NCBI RefSeq assembly: GCF_000282195.1
Contig: NZ_AKJT01000040.1
Span: forward strand, 62,001 to 126,000
DNA: 64,000 bases
Direction: 5' to 3'
From: Pseudomonas sp. GM18
Lineage (GTDB): Bacteria > Pseudomonadota > Gammaproteobacteria > Pseudomonadales > Pseudomonadaceae
Shown here: in pieces, positions 16,696 through 26,038 of the stretch
How the letters are laid out: each line of letters begins with the position of its first letter
Numbering within the stretch: position 1 is the stretch's first letter
The notes under the pieces: model-generated
What the model was told of the DNA's origin: nothing
The model's input: only the letters and a program-made list of their open reading frames with translations
Database searches by the model: none
Program-made: the position numbers and the translations under genes

Positions 16696-17347
16696 CCTTC
16701 GAATGCCCGGCCAGACGACCTTTGGTTCGCTGGTGGCAATGCTCGATAGCCGCAACGGCTTTTTCGCAGGCCTTGCACAGTGTGGCCGGCGCAGAGGCTT
16801 GCTGCGGTGCGAACCACTCGGGGCAGAAGCTGATCACGCCGTCCGGCGAATGCATCCATTGGCTGATAACGTGGTGAACCGTCCCGCCCAGGCCCTTTCT
16901 GGCGCGCAAGGCGTTAAGCGATGGCGCACAGAGCTGGTCCAGCGCCAGCCGATGGACCTCGCGCAAGAACGGTGAAATCTGTACCGAAAGGTAGGCAATG
17001 CCGAACTTCTCCTGGGCCACACGTGCGCCCAACGCCCAAAACGAGCCCACCACCACGATATCCTCATGGCGCCGCGCTGCGATGTAGTCATAGGTCGGTT
17101 CGAGCAGGTGTGAGACCGCGTTCCACTGCTCTGCCAAAGCGCTTTTCGAGTCTCGCAGGCGGGGCGTGCCGTCGCAGGTTTGCTGGCCTAACGGCTCGAA
17201 TTCCAACCCGTACTGTTCGATGGTGGCCTTGAACTCCGGCAGGCTGCACAAGGTCGCGCGGTGACCGCGCAGGTTCAGCGCATTGGCCAGGCCAATGAAG
17301 GGGAAAACGTCATCGGCCGAACCGATGGCGATCAGGATCACCCGCAT
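16667..17347 (-). pseudogene. RhlB-like glycosyltransferase with the C-terminal domain deleted
   Basis: A 226-residue frame. Residues 1 to about 190 follow the N-terminal GT-B domain of rhamnosyltransferase RhlB and relatives: MRVILIAIGSADDVFPFIGLA, HEDIVVVGSFWALGARVA, ISQWMHSPDGVISF and EWFAPQQ. The frame then jumps to CKACEKAVAAIEHCHQ, which resembles the extreme C-terminus of the same family. The intervening nucleotide-sugar-binding domain, roughly 180-200 residues, is missing without a frameshift. Members are normally about 420 residues. The start has a strong AAGGAGGAGTC site. Without the missing domain, catalysis is not expected. The last ten codons run through the hairpin at 16661-16695, which hints that the original stop is also lost. 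Confidence 0.75.
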
Positions 17348-17444
17348 GACTCCTCCTTGAGATAAGGCCCGCGAGGGCCTCGTGGCACGCCGTCCTGGTG
17401 CCGACATCAGGCAAAGATAGCTGGGTAATTGGCGACAGGCATAA

Positions 17445-17480
17445 AAAAACGCCGCTCATCTCACGATGGGCGGCGTTTTT
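17445..17480 (-). terminator. Intrinsic terminator of acnB
   Basis: AACGCCGC and GCGGCGTT arms extended by paired A/T runs, with a small internal bulge; on the acnB strand the stem is followed by a run of T. It lies 16 bases after the acnB stop. Confidence 0.85.
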
Positions 17481-17495
17481 CATGGCTTTGTAGCG

Positions 17496-20105
17496 TTAGG
17501 CTTGAACGACCGGGATGTTGGCGTTCGCAGCAGCTTCACGGAACTCGGCGATCTGGTCGAAGGACAGGTAGCGGTAAACGTCGGCCGCCATGCTGTCGAT
17601 CTTGCCAGCGTATTCCATGTACTCCTCGACGGTCGGCAGGCGACCCAGGATGGACGCAACGGACGCCAGCTCGGCCGAAGCCAGGTAGACGTTCGCGCCG
17701 TCACCCAGACGGTTCGGGAAGTTACGGGTCGACGTCGACACCACGGTGGAGTTCGGCTCTACACGTGCCTGGTTACCCATGCACAGCGAGCAGCCTGGCA
17801 TTTCCATGCGTGCGCCGGCCTTGCCGTAGATGCCGTAGTAGCCTTCTTCGGTCAGTTGGTGAGCGTCCATCTTGGTCGGCGGCGACAGCCACAGACGGGT
17901 TGGCAGCTGACCCTTGACCTGATCCAGCAGTTTACCGGCAGCGCGGAAGTGACCGATGTTGGTCATGCACGAACCGATGAACACTTCGTCGATCTTCTCG
18001 CCAGCAACGCTGGACAGCAGACGGGCATCGTCCGGATCGTTAGGTGCGCAGAGCACAGGCTCGCTGATGTCGGCCAGATCGATTTCGATGACTTCGGCGT
18101 ATTCGGCGTCGGCATCGGCTTCCATCAGTTGCGGGTTGGCGATCCAGGCTTCCATCGCTTGAGCACGACGTTCCAGGGTACGTGCATCGCCGTAGCCTTC
18201 GCCGATCATCCAGCGCAGCAGGGTGATGTTGGACTGCAGGTACTCGGTGATCGACTCTTTCGACAGCTTGATGGTGCAACCGGCAGCCGAACGTTCGGCC
18301 GAGGCGTCGGACAGCTCGAAAGCCTGTTCCAGCGTCAGGCCTTCCAGGCCTTCGATTTCCAGGATGCGGCCGGAGAAGGCGTTTTTCTTGCCTTTCTTCT
18401 CGACGGTCAGCAGACCGTTCTGGATGGCGAAGTAAGGAATGGCATGAACCAGGTCACGCAGGGTGATGCCAGGTTTCATTTTGCCTTTGAAGCGCACCAG
18501 GATCGATTCCGGCATGTCCAGCGGCATGACGCCGGTGGCTGCGGCGAACGCGACCAGACCGGAACCGGCCGGGAACGAGATGCCCATCGGGAAACGGGTG
18601 TGCGAGTCACCACCGGTACCCACGGTGTCTGGCAGCAGCATGCGGTTCAGCCACGAGTGGATGATGCCGTCGCCCGGACGCAGGGAAACGCCGCCGCGGG
18701 TCATGATGAAGTCAGGCAGGGTGTGGTGAGTGGTCACGTCGATCGGCTTTGGATAAGCCGCGGTGTGGCAGAAGGACTGCATCACCAGATCAGCGGAGAA
18801 GCCCAGGCACGCCAGGTCTTTCAGTTCGTCACGGGTCATAGGACCAGTGGTGTCCTGGGAACCCACGGTGGTCATCTTCGGTTCGCAGTAGGTGCCAGGA
18901 CGAACGCCTTTGCCTTCTGCCAGGCCGCAAGCCTTGCCGACCATTTTCTGCGCCAGGGTGAAACCCTTGGTGCTTTCGGCCGGAGCTTCAGGCTTCTTGA
19001 ACAGGTCGAACGGCGGCAGGCCCAGCTCGGCGCGAGCCTTCTCGGTCAGGCCACGGCCGATGATCAGCGGAATACGGCCGCCGGCGCGGACTTCGTCCAG
19101 CAGGACCGGGGTCTTCATTTCGAAGGTGGTCAGGACTTCATCGCTGTTGTGCTTGGTGACTTTGCCAGCATGCGGGTACAGGTCGATCACGTCGCCCATG
19201 TTCATGTTGGAAACGTCGAACTCGATTGGCAGTGCGCCGGCATCTTCCATGGTGTTGTAGAAGATCGGAGCGATTTTGCTGCCGAAGCAGAAACCGCCAG
19301 CGCGCTTGTTCGGCACGTAAGGAATGTCGTCGCCGAAGAACCACAGTACCGAGTTGGTAGCGGATTTACGCGAGGAACCGGTACCGACCACGTCACCGAC
19401 GTAGGCGATAGGGAAACCTTGACCGCGCATTTCTTCGATCTGCTTCATCGGGCCGGTCTTGCCTTGCTCGTCCGGAACGATGCCGTCGCGGGCCATTTTC
19501 AGCATGGCCAGGGCGTGCAGCGGGATGTCTGGACGCGACCAGGCGTCTGGAGCAGGGGACAGGTCGTCGGTGTTGGTTTCGCCGGTCACCTTGAAGACGC
19601 GCAGGCTGATCTTGTCGGCCAGCACCGGGCGCTTCTTGAACCACTCGCCGTCAGCCCAGGATTGCAGCACGGCCTTGGCGTGAACGTTGCCGTTCTTGGC
19701 TTTTTCAGCCACGTCGTGGAAGGCATCGAACATCAGCAGGGTGTGCTTGAGTTCTTCAGCAGCCACTGGCGCCAGTTCGGCGTCGTCCAGCAGGTTTACC
19801 AGGGTCACGATGTTGTAGCCGCCCTGCATGGTGCCGAGCAGTTCAACAGCGCGTTTCTTGTCGATCAGAGGGGATTTGGCTTCGCCCTTGGCGAGGGCAG
19901 ACAGGAAACCGGCCTTTACATAGGCGGCTTCGTCTACTCCTGGCGGAACGCGATTGGTGATCAGGTCAACGAGGAAAGCTTCTTCGCCAGCCGGGGGATT
20001 CTTCAGCAGCTCGACCAGGCCTGCAGTTTGTTCGGCGTTAAGCGGCTGGGGAACGATACCCAGTGCTGCACGCTCTTCGATATGTTTGCGGTAGGCTTCA
20101 AGCAC
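17496..20105 (-). CDS. acnB: Aconitate hydratase B
   Basis: AcnB interconverts citrate and isocitrate in the TCA cycle. The 869-residue length equals that of other Pseudomonas AcnB proteins when the GTG at 20105 is used ([16 protein letters not shown]), which has a GAGGG site; an ATG 15 bases upstream has none. The N-terminal HEAT-like domain is followed by the swivel domain with [18 protein letters not shown]. The [4Fe-4S] ligands are the Cys in [13 protein letters not shown] and the pair in [10 protein letters not shown]. AcnB can also act as an RNA-binding regulator when its cluster is lost (known for E. coli). Monocistronic, with its own terminator. Confidence 0.98.
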   Translation of the reverse strand: MLEAYRKHIEERAALGIVPQPLNAEQTAGLVELLKNPPAGEEAFLVDLITNRVPPGVDEAAYVKAGFLSALAKGEAKSPLIDKKRAVELLGTMQGGYNIVTLVNLLDDAELAPVAAEELKHTLLMFDAFHDVAEKAKNGNVHAKAVLQSWADGEWFKKRPVLADKISLRVFKVTGETNTDDLSPAPDAWSRPDIPLHALAMLKMARDGIVPDEQGKTGPMKQIEEMRGQGFPIAYVGDVVGTGSSRKSATNSVLWFFGDDIPYVPNKRAGGFCFGSKIAPIFYNTMEDAGALPIEFDVSNMNMGDVIDLYPHAGKVTKHNSDEVLTTFEMKTPVLLDEVRAGGRIPLIIGRGLTEKARAELGLPPFDLFKKPEAPAESTKGFTLAQKMVGKACGLAEGKGVRPGTYCEPKMTTVGSQDTTGPMTRDELKDLACLGFSADLVMQSFCHTAAYPKPIDVTTHHTLPDFIMTRGGVSLRPGDGIIHSWLNRMLLPDTVGTGGDSHTRFPMGISFPAGSGLVAFAAATGVMPLDMPESILVRFKGKMKPGITLRDLVHAIPYFAIQNGLLTVEKKGKKNAFSGRILEIEGLEGLTLEQAFELSDASAERSAAGCTIKLSKESITEYLQSNITLLRWMIGEGYGDARTLERRAQAMEAWIANPQLMEADADAEYAEVIEIDLADISEPVLCAPNDPDDARLLSSVAGEKIDEVFIGSCMTNIGHFRAAGKLLDQVKGQLPTRLWLSPPTKMDAHQLTEEGYYGIYGKAGARMEMPGCSLCMGNQARVEPNSTVVSTSTRNFPNRLGDGANVYLASAELASVASILGRLPTVEEYMEYAGKIDSMAADVYRYLSFDQIAEFREAAANANIPVVQA

Positions 20106-20514
20106 AGTTATTACCCTCATCAGTGGTCCCAAATGGGTGTCCGGGACGCTCATCCCGAAATTGCCGTACTCATGCGCTGCGTGGCGTTGTGGGCCGCTTA
20201 ACCAGAATTACCGGCAATTCCTTACAGAAGCTGCTTTCAAAGTTTTACGCCTGCAGAACGGGGAGCTGATGAGGGTTGGCGTTGGGCTTTTCCCCGCTGG
20301 AAAAACCCTTCGCCAACACCGCTCTGAAGGAACGACTGTGCTCGTGACGCTTTGAAAACAGCTTCTTGACGGACATTGGCGCCTTAAAAGGCTGGCTGAT
20401 TCTACGGCAAAAAAATTTGAAAGGTAAGTTAGGGCCAAAACTTTGAGGGGTGATGAATGTTAGACAAAGGGCTAACATGCCGACCTGTTCTGCTTTCCCG
20501 TGTTTTGTCTACCT
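20106..20514. other. 409-base divergent region with a nested inverted-repeat element
   Basis: The space between acnB and the DUF1289 gene. It must contain both promoters, which I cannot place with confidence. The striking content is a nested inverted-repeat element at 20227-20365. No convincing ORF is present. Confidence 0.6.
20227..20365. repeat. Nested inverted-repeat element (possible ncRNA or MITE-like unit)
   Basis: Outer arms: GAAGCTGCTTTCAAAG (20227-20242) and CTTTGAAAACAGCTTC (20350-20365), 15 of 16 positions complementary. Inner hairpin 20275-20317: GTTGGCG/CGCCAAC, then GGG/CCC, then TTTTCC/GGAAAA around a five-base loop. Together they form a 139-base unit that could fold as a long structured RNA or be a small mobile element. 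No T-run follows immediately and no target duplication is evident. Confidence 0.5.
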
Positions 20515-20985
20515 ATGCCCAATCAGACCATCAAGACCCCCTGCGTCGGCCTCTGCTCCACTGTTTACGGTGATTTGGTGTGCCGTGGCTGCAAGCGTTT
20601 CCATCACGAAGTGATCCACTGGAACGGTTACAACGAGGAAGAAAAACGCGCGGTGTGGTTGCGTCTTGAACAGCTGTTGTCGCAGGTGATGGCTGCCAAG
20701 GTAGAAATTTTCGATCCGGCGCTGCTAAGAATGCAGCTGGAACAGCGCAAGATCCGCTTTGTTCCGCATCAGTCGGAGTATTGCTGGGCTTATCAACTGA
20801 TCGCTCGGGGCGCGCGGGTCATCAACAATCTTGAAGCCTATGGGATGGTGCTGCTGCCGGAGTTTCGCGACTGGAACCTGCCGGAACTGAGGGATGCCAT
20901 TGATCGGGAGTTTTTCCTGCTCTCGGAAGCGCATTACCAGCGTTACATTGCGCCGGGGTTTCTCAAGGACGCATTCGGCGGATAG
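20515..20985 (+). CDS. DUF1289 domain protein
   Basis: A 156-residue protein whose N-terminus carries the DUF1289 cysteine pattern: C10, C14, C23 and C26 in TPCVGLCSTVYGDLVCRGCK, then the H/W-rich EVIHWNGYNEEEKRAV. This arrangement suggests zinc or iron-sulfur binding. The C-terminal two thirds has no motif that I recognise. The ATG at 20515 begins the conserved part; an in-frame start 15 bases upstream is less likely. No function is established for the family. Divergent from acnB. Confidence 0.8.
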   Translation: MPNQTIKTPCVGLCSTVYGDLVCRGCKRFHHEVIHWNGYNEEEKRAVWLRLEQLLSQVMAAKVEIFDPALLRMQLEQRKIRFVPHQSEYCWAYQLIARGARVINNLEAYGMVLLPEFRDWNLPELRDAIDREFFLLSEAHYQRYIAPGFLKDAFGG

Positions 20986-20997
20986 CCTTTGAAGGCA

Positions 20998-21094
20998 AAG
21001 ATCGCAGCCTCGTTTCACTCGACAGCTCCTACAGGGGAACACGATCCATGTAGGAGCTGCCGAAGGCTCGGGCCGCGATCGGACGATCTTTTGA
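20998..21094. repeat. Inverted pair of REP-type repeats
   Basis: GATCGCAGCC...CGACAGCTCCTACA (20999-21033) and TGTAGGAGCTGCCGAAGGCT...CCGCGATC (21049-21080) face each other. The unit with GTAGGAGCTGCCGAAGGCT and GATCTTTTGATC recurs singly at 30033-30070. It separates the DUF1289 gene from the convergent Usp gene. Confidence 0.8.
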
Positions 21095-21100
21095 TCTTGC

Positions 21101-21964
21101 TTAATGCCGGGTCACGATCTCTTCCAGGTGATCCATGATGTCGTCCGGCTTGAGCACCAGCACATCGCTCTCCAGCGCATCAAGCACCACTTCCGCTGTA
21201 TTACCGATCAACGCCCCGGACAACCCGGTCCGCGCCACCGTGCCGATCACCGTCAAAGACGCCTCCAGCTTATGGGCCATAAACGGTATCAATACATCCG
21301 CCGGGCCTTCCTCGATGTGCAGGTGGTCGTCGTCGATGTCGAACTCGGCCTGGAACGCCTTGCACTGCTCGCGGTAACGGGCCTCGATGGTTTCCTTGAG
21401 CTGTAACGTCGGGTCGGCCGCCGACAGCATCGGCGACGGATGGGCGCTGATTACGTGTAAATGGGCCTTGGCCAGGCTGGAAATGTCGTAGCCATGATCG
21501 ATGATGCTGGCATGCAAGGTGCGGTGTTCTCCGTCCATATTGCCGACATCGATGGCCGCCAGGATCACGCCGCCGGCCCAGGATTTGGCGGTTTTCACCA
21601 GCAGCACCGGAGTCGGGCAGTAGCGCAGCAGTTTCCAGTCCGCCGGGGTCAGCAGGGCCTTTTTCAGTGGACTGTCGGGATAATGCTGCTTGACCACCAG
21701 CCCGCAACCTTCAGCCTGCTGCACATCGATGATGGTTTGATGCAAGCTCTGATTCCAGGCCTGTTCGGTGGTGACGTTGTAACCGTCCGCCAGTAAAGCG
21801 GCCTTGAGCACCCCCAACATGCCACTGTGATCATGCTTGGGGTCGCACACCAGCAGATGCAGATGCGCCTGGGTCACGCCTGCAATCAATTTGGCCCGTT
21901 TGAGCGCGAGGCTTTCGGAGTGTTCGGGGTCGATGACCACCAGAATGCTGCGTACGGCTTGCAT
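21101..21964 (-). CDS. Tandem universal stress protein (UspE-like)
   Basis: A 287-residue cytoplasmic protein with two Usp domains in tandem: the first starts SILVVIDPEHSESLALKRA, the second GGVILAAIDVGNMDGEH. The C-terminal domain has VIGTVARTGLSGALIGNTAEVVL, in the place of the nucleotide-binding loop. Such UspE-type proteins are linked to survival under starvation, oxidative or oxygen stress. The ATG at 21964 (MQAVRSILVVID) was preferred to a longer frame because it has a GGAGATC site upstream and starts the first strand. Confidence 0.88.
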   Translation of the reverse strand: MQAVRSILVVIDPEHSESLALKRAKLIAGVTQAHLHLLVCDPKHDHSGMLGVLKAALLADGYNVTTEQAWNQSLHQTIIDVQQAEGCGLVVKQHYPDSPLKKALLTPADWKLLRYCPTPVLLVKTAKSWAGGVILAAIDVGNMDGEHRTLHASIIDHGYDISSLAKAHLHVISAHPSPMLSAADPTLQLKETIEARYREQCKAFQAEFDIDDDHLHIEEGPADVLIPFMAHKLEASLTVIGTVARTGLSGALIGNTAEVVLDALESDVLVLKPDDIMDHLEEIVTRH

Positions 21965-22124
21965 GATCGGGATCTCCTGAAAATGAAAAAGCACGGCGTT
22001 GCACAACTATAGTTGCTGCCAGCGATTCGGGGACTTGATGCATATCAACGGTCGCGGCTGGTGGTCTGTCGGCAGGCCGGTATAATCGGCGCCCTTCGTT
22101 TTGAACCTTTTATCCGTGAGCCCC

Positions 22125-22733
22125 ATGATCCTTCCCGAAATTCACGAGTTCCTTGGCTGCCGCACGCCCGACGGTTGGGTCCAGGCCGCGCTGGCCGATC
22201 AGGAAACGCTGCTGATCGACCACAAAAACTGCGAATTCAAGGCGGCCAGCACGGCGTTGAGCCTGATTGCCAAGTACCACTCCCACGTCGATCTGATCAA
22301 CCTGATGTCGCGTCTGGCCCGGGAAGAGCTGGTGCACCACGAGCAGGTCATGCGCCTGATGAAAAAACGCAAGATCGAGCTGCGTCAGCTGTCCGCCGGG
22401 CGTTACGCCTCGGCGCTGCGCAAAGTGGTGCGTAACCACGAACCGGTGAAACTGGTGGACACCCTGGTGGTCGGCGCTTTCATCGAAGCCCGCAGTTGCG
22501 AGCGTTTCGAGGCGTTGGTGCCGCATCTGGATGAAGAACTGGGCAAGTTCTACTTCGGCCTGCTGAAAAGCGAAGCCCGGCATTTCCAGGGTTACCTGAA
22601 ACTGGCCTATCAGTACGGTGACGCCAAGGACATTGCCCAGGTGATCGACAAGGTGCGTGACGCCGAACAGGCGTTGATCGAATCGCCGGATGTGGAGTTC
22701 CGGTTCCACAGTGGTGTGCCGGTCGCGGCGTGA
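22125..22733 (+). CDS. miaE: tRNA-(ms2io6A37) hydroxylase MiaE
   Basis: A 202-residue ferritin-like di-iron monooxygenase that hydroxylates the isopentenyl group of ms2i6A37 in tRNA. The ligand-bearing segments are visible: HKNCEFKAASTALSLIAKY, REELVHHEQV, GAFIEARSCERFE and KSEARHFQGYLKLA. Length and order match MiaE. The ATG at 22125 was chosen over one eight codons upstream because the family begins MILPEI. A terminator follows at 22789. Confidence 0.95.
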   Translation: MILPEIHEFLGCRTPDGWVQAALADQETLLIDHKNCEFKAASTALSLIAKYHSHVDLINLMSRLAREELVHHEQVMRLMKKRKIELRQLSAGRYASALRKVVRNHEPVKLVDTLVVGAFIEARSCERFEALVPHLDEELGKFYFGLLKSEARHFQGYLKLAYQYGDAKDIAQVIDKVRDAEQALIESPDVEFRFHSGVPVAA

Positions 22734-22788
22734 CAAAGTTTGATCTTCAATAATTGTAAAAAACTCTTAAAAGAATGAAACATCGCCC

Positions 22789-22815
22789 AAAACCGGCCCC
22801 CGTGGCCGGTTTTTG
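22789..22815 (+). terminator. Intrinsic terminator after miaE
   Basis: AAAACCGGCC (22789-22798) pairs perfectly with GGCCGGTTTT (22804-22813), five-base loop, T-rich 3' side. It lies 55 bases after the miaE stop and ahead of the two-component system. Confidence 0.88.
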
Positions 22816-22893
22816 CTGTCTGCGATAACCGTCCCTTCATCGATTGGCGCCATAATGCCGGCCATTTCATTCAAGGGTTGGCAGACGGTCATC

Positions 22894-23601
22894 ATGGATA
22901 GCCTGGGTTTTGGCAAAGTATTGCTGGTGGAAGACGACGAGAAACTCGCCGGGCTGATTGCGCATTTCCTGGCCCAACACGGCTTTGAAGTCCGAGAGGT
23001 GCACCGCGGTGACCTTGCGATGGCCGCGTTCCTTGAGTTCAAACCGAAAATCGTCGTACTCGACCTGATGTTGCCGGGCCAGAGCGGCCTGCACGTGTGC
23101 CGCGAAATCCGCAGCGTATCCGACACCCCCATCGTCATTCTCACCGCCAAGGAAGACGACCTCGATCACATTCTCGGCCTGGAATCCGGTGCCGACGACT
23201 ACGTGATCAAACCGATCAAGCCTCCGGTGCTGCTGGCCCGTCTGCGCGCCTTGCAGCGCCGTCAGATGCCGGACAGCAGTGCGTGCAGCTCACTGGAATT
23301 CGGCCATCTGAGCATCGATCGCAGTTGCCGCGAAGTGCGCCTGGCGGGAGAAGGCATTGAGCTCACCACCATGGAATTCGAACTGCTGTGGTTGCTGGCC
23401 AGCGCCGCTGGCAAGACTCTGTCCCGCGACGACATCCTCAACCGCATGCGCGGTATCGCTTTCGACGGCCTCAATCGCAGCGTCGACGTGTACATCAGCA
23501 AATTGCGCGGCAAGCTCAAGGACAACCCGCGTGAGCCGGTGTGCATCAAGACTGTGTGGGGCAAGGGGTATCTGTTCAATCCGTTTGCGTGGGAGCTGTA
23601 A
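22894..23601 (+). CDS. rstA: OmpR-family response regulator (RstA-like)
   Basis: A 235-residue DNA-binding response regulator. Receiver domain: acidic pair in LLVEDDEK, phospho-acceptor Asp57 in IVVLDLMLPGQSG, and the switch Thr and Lys in ILTAKEDD and VIKPIK. The C-terminal winged helix contains RSVDVYISKLRGKLKD and VWGKGYLF. The ATG at 22894 fits the normal receiver start. The stop codon abuts the start of the sensor kinase, so they are co-expressed. The RstA name is based on the partner kinase; target genes are unknown. Confidence 0.85.
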   Translation: MDSLGFGKVLLVEDDEKLAGLIAHFLAQHGFEVREVHRGDLAMAAFLEFKPKIVVLDLMLPGQSGLHVCREIRSVSDTPIVILTAKEDDLDHILGLESGADDYVIKPIKPPVLLARLRALQRRQMPDSSACSSLEFGHLSIDRSCREVRLAGEGIELTTMEFELLWLLASAAGKTLSRDDILNRMRGIAFDGLNRSVDVYISKLRGKLKDNPREPVCIKTVWGKGYLFNPFAWEL

Positions 23602-24888
23602 ATGCTGCGGTTATTTTTGGGACTGTTTCTGGTGATGACGGTTGGCTTGATACTGGGGCTGCAAACCGTCGAGCGCACGTTCGATGCGCTGCTCGACGGC
23701 CAGATGCGGAGCTACAACCAAGAGGCGGTGCGTGGTCAGGCCTGGTCGCTGACCGAGCAGTTGCGTGGCCTGGACGGTTCGGCCCGGGAGCGACAACTGG
23801 AAGCCGTGCGCCCTCACTACGGCTTGGGCTTGACCCTGGTCGAGACCGACCAACTGGCCCTGACCGATCAGGAGAAAACCGAGTTGGCCCAGGGCCTGCT
23901 GGTGATTCGCGACGAGTACACGCAGTTCATTTCACGCATTGACGACGGTCCGCAACTGCTCAGCATCAAGCTGCCGGCCGAGCCGAGTCTGATGCCGTTC
24001 TACATTGCCGCGGCCTATTTGATGATCGCGGTGATGATCGGTTGCGTGTTGTTTTTCTGGGTGCGCCCGCACTGGCGCGATCTTGAAAAACTGCGCCTGG
24101 CCGCCGAACGCTTTGGCGACAATGACCTGTCGGCGCGCATCCAGCTGTCCAGGCGCTCGAACATTCGCGATCTGGCTCAGCACTTCAACCTGATGGCGGC
24201 GCGCATCGAAGGCCTGATTGCCAATCAGCGCGAGCTGACCAACGCGGTGTCCCACGAACTGCGCACGCCGATTGCGCGCTTGTCGTTCGAGCTCGATCAA
24301 CTCAAGCAACAACCCGATCCGACCCGGAACCGCGAGTTGATTTGCGACATGTACGCCGACCTCGGCGAGCTGGAAGAGATGGTTTCCGAGCTGCTGACGT
24401 ACGCCAGCCTCGAGCGCGGCGCTACGGTGATTACCCGAGAGAACATTCAGGCCAGCCATTGGCTCGACAGCGTGGTGGGCAGCGTGGCGCTGGAGGCTGA
24501 AGCCGCCGGGGTGCAGCTGCTGATTGTCGAATGTCAGGTCGACGAGGTTCGTATCGAACCGCGCTTCATGGCCCGGGCGGTGATCAATTTGCTGCGCAAT
24601 GCCATTCGCTATGCCGACGAACGGGTGGAAGTATCGTTGGGGCGCACCGGCGATCTTTACGAAGTGCGGGTCAACGACGACGGGCCAGGCGTGCCGCTGG
24701 ACGGGCGGGAGAAAATCTTCGAACCGTTCTCGCGCCTCGATGCCAGCCGCGACCGCCGCACCGGTGGTTTCGGCTTGGGCCTGGCGCTGGTGCGGCGGGT
24801 GTCGCAATCCCATGGCGGGCAAGTGGAAGTGGCGGATTCGCCGTGGGGTGGGGCGTCGTTTCGCATGACCTGGGCGCACCTGGATTAG
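23602..24888 (+). CDS. rstB: Sensor histidine kinase (RstB-like)
   Basis: A 428-residue inner-membrane kinase. One helix at the N-terminus and another near residues 135-155 flank a roughly 110-residue periplasmic sensor with the RstB-like ending RDEYTQFISRIDDGPQLLSI; RPHWRDLEKLRLAAERFGDNDL opens the HAMP domain. Phospho-acceptor His218 lies in NAVSHELRTPIARL; N-box LLRNAIRYAD and G-boxes NDDGPGVP and GGFGLGLALV complete the ATPase. The ATG directly follows the rstA TAA. The signal is not predictable from sequence. Confidence 0.87.
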   Translation: MLRLFLGLFLVMTVGLILGLQTVERTFDALLDGQMRSYNQEAVRGQAWSLTEQLRGLDGSARERQLEAVRPHYGLGLTLVETDQLALTDQEKTELAQGLLVIRDEYTQFISRIDDGPQLLSIKLPAEPSLMPFYIAAAYLMIAVMIGCVLFFWVRPHWRDLEKLRLAAERFGDNDLSARIQLSRRSNIRDLAQHFNLMAARIEGLIANQRELTNAVSHELRTPIARLSFELDQLKQQPDPTRNRELICDMYADLGELEEMVSELLTYASLERGATVITRENIQASHWLDSVVGSVALEAEAAGVQLLIVECQVDEVRIEPRFMARAVINLLRNAIRYADERVEVSLGRTGDLYEVRVNDDGPGVPLDGREKIFEPFSRLDASRDRRTGGFGLGLALVRRVSQSHGGQVEVADSPWGGASFRMTWAHLD

Positions 24889-25361
24889 ATCTTTTTGGGA
24901 CACCAATCGGCCGCATCGTTGGCCAGGCACTGCGCCGCCAGCACCGTCGAAAAACTCCACGGATCATTGACCGGCAATGACCAGGTAAAATCCGCTCCGC
25001 GACTCGCATGTTCGAAGGTGGCGCCGAGGATGATCGGCCCCATCTGGTAGGTCCCGTCCAGCCCCAGCACCGACCGCGACTTGATCGAACCCATGCCGTC
25101 GAGCTCATCCAGGCCTTTGAATCCGCTCTTGCGATCCTTGCGCACATCACTGGCGCCGACGTACACGCTCAAACCGAAATCGTCTTCATCAAACGCCCAG
25201 CCCAGATCTTTATGGGTATCGAGGAAAACTCTGTAAGGGCTGCTGATCTTTGCCCCCAGCAACGGCGCCACTACGCGTTCGTCGCTGCTGCTGTAACACG
25301 GCACGCTGGCGGCAAACAGCAGGCAGCATGAAGTCAACGATAGAGACAACGAACGGAACAT
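24885..25361 (-). CDS. Small exported protein, possibly MipA/OmpV-related
   Basis: A 158-residue protein starting MFRSLSLSLTSCCLLFAASV, a plausible signal peptide. The following DERVVAPLLGAKISSPYRVFLD, DDFGLSVYVGASDVRKDRKSGFKGL and SRSVLGLDGTYQMGPI segments have the feel of an outer-membrane beta-barrel of the MipA/OmpV family, but those proteins are usually about 250 residues and this one stops early, so it could be a shortened member or a different family. Convergent with rstB, the stop codons overlapping by four bases. Confidence 0.55.
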   Translation of the reverse strand: MFRSLSLSLTSCCLLFAASVPCYSSSDERVVAPLLGAKISSPYRVFLDTHKDLGWAFDEDDFGLSVYVGASDVRKDRKSGFKGLDELDGMGSIKSRSVLGLDGTYQMGPIILGATFEHASRGADFTWSLPVNDPWSFSTVLAAQCLANDAADWCPKKI

Positions 25362-25462
25362 GGGAGCACCCGAAGGGAGATTGGATGCGGCCATGCTAGG
25401 CGGGTGCCAGCGAGCAATCTTTGACAGCTTTGTCGGGAAACTGTCAAAGACTGTGAATGGAC

Positions 25463-25951
25463 TTAGCGGCTTAAACCCAAGCGAACATGCCACTGGGCAA
25501 TGGACTCTGTGGGGTAGACCTCGAATTGCTGGTCACGTGGATGCACCTCGACTTTCACCCACGGCGCCTTGGAGCCGAGCATCAAATGCGTGTGCTCGGG
25601 CGGCACTGGCAATGGAGTGTCGATGGCCGAGGCAAACGGGTGAATCAGCTCCGGCCATTCAGGGCTGAACAGCCATAACCCCGAACCGCACAGGGAACAG
25701 AAATGCCGCTCGGCGGTGCTGCGTCGGGCACGCTTATCGCCTTTGTCCTTGAGCCGCGCATGGTAAATCGAGATGTGCTTGCGGCCGCGCACCTTGAGGC
25801 TCCGGGCATCGCCGCCGAGGTTGATCGCGTAACCGCCACCGCCCTGGGTCTTGCGACAGATCGAGCAGTAGCAACGCTGATAAGGGTAGGGGTGGGCGCT
25901 GGTCAGGCTGAACGACACCGCGCCGCAATGGCAGGAGCCTTCGAGCTGCAT
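25463..25951 (-). CDS. GFA-family zinc protein (CENP-V/glutathione-dependent fold)
   Basis: A 162-residue protein with the cysteine pattern of the GFA family: GSCHCGAVSF, then CYCSICRKTQGG, then HFCSLCGSGLWLF, which together bind two zinc ions. The name comes from glutathione-dependent formaldehyde-activating enzyme, but most bacterial members have no proven reaction. It stands alone between the exported protein and the glycosylase. Confidence 0.85.
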   Translation of the reverse strand: MQLEGSCHCGAVSFSLTSAHPYPYQRCYCSICRKTQGGGGYAINLGGDARSLKVRGRKHISIYHARLKDKGDKRARRSTAERHFCSLCGSGLWLFSPEWPELIHPFASAIDTPLPVPPEHTHLMLGSKAPWVKVEVHPRDQQFEVYPTESIAQWHVRLGLSR

Positions 25952-26038
25952 GGGAGCCTCCGATGGGGATGGGATGACTCAAGACAGACTAGACCGTAAG
26001 CGTTTCTGGACTTGAATTTATGCCCGCGCTATCGCGGT

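Noticed and set aside
17466..20201. A 911-codon open frame on the plus strand opposite acnB
   Set aside because: acnB on the other strand is a complete, motif-perfect gene; high G+C makes long antisense frames common, and this one has no recognisable protein family.
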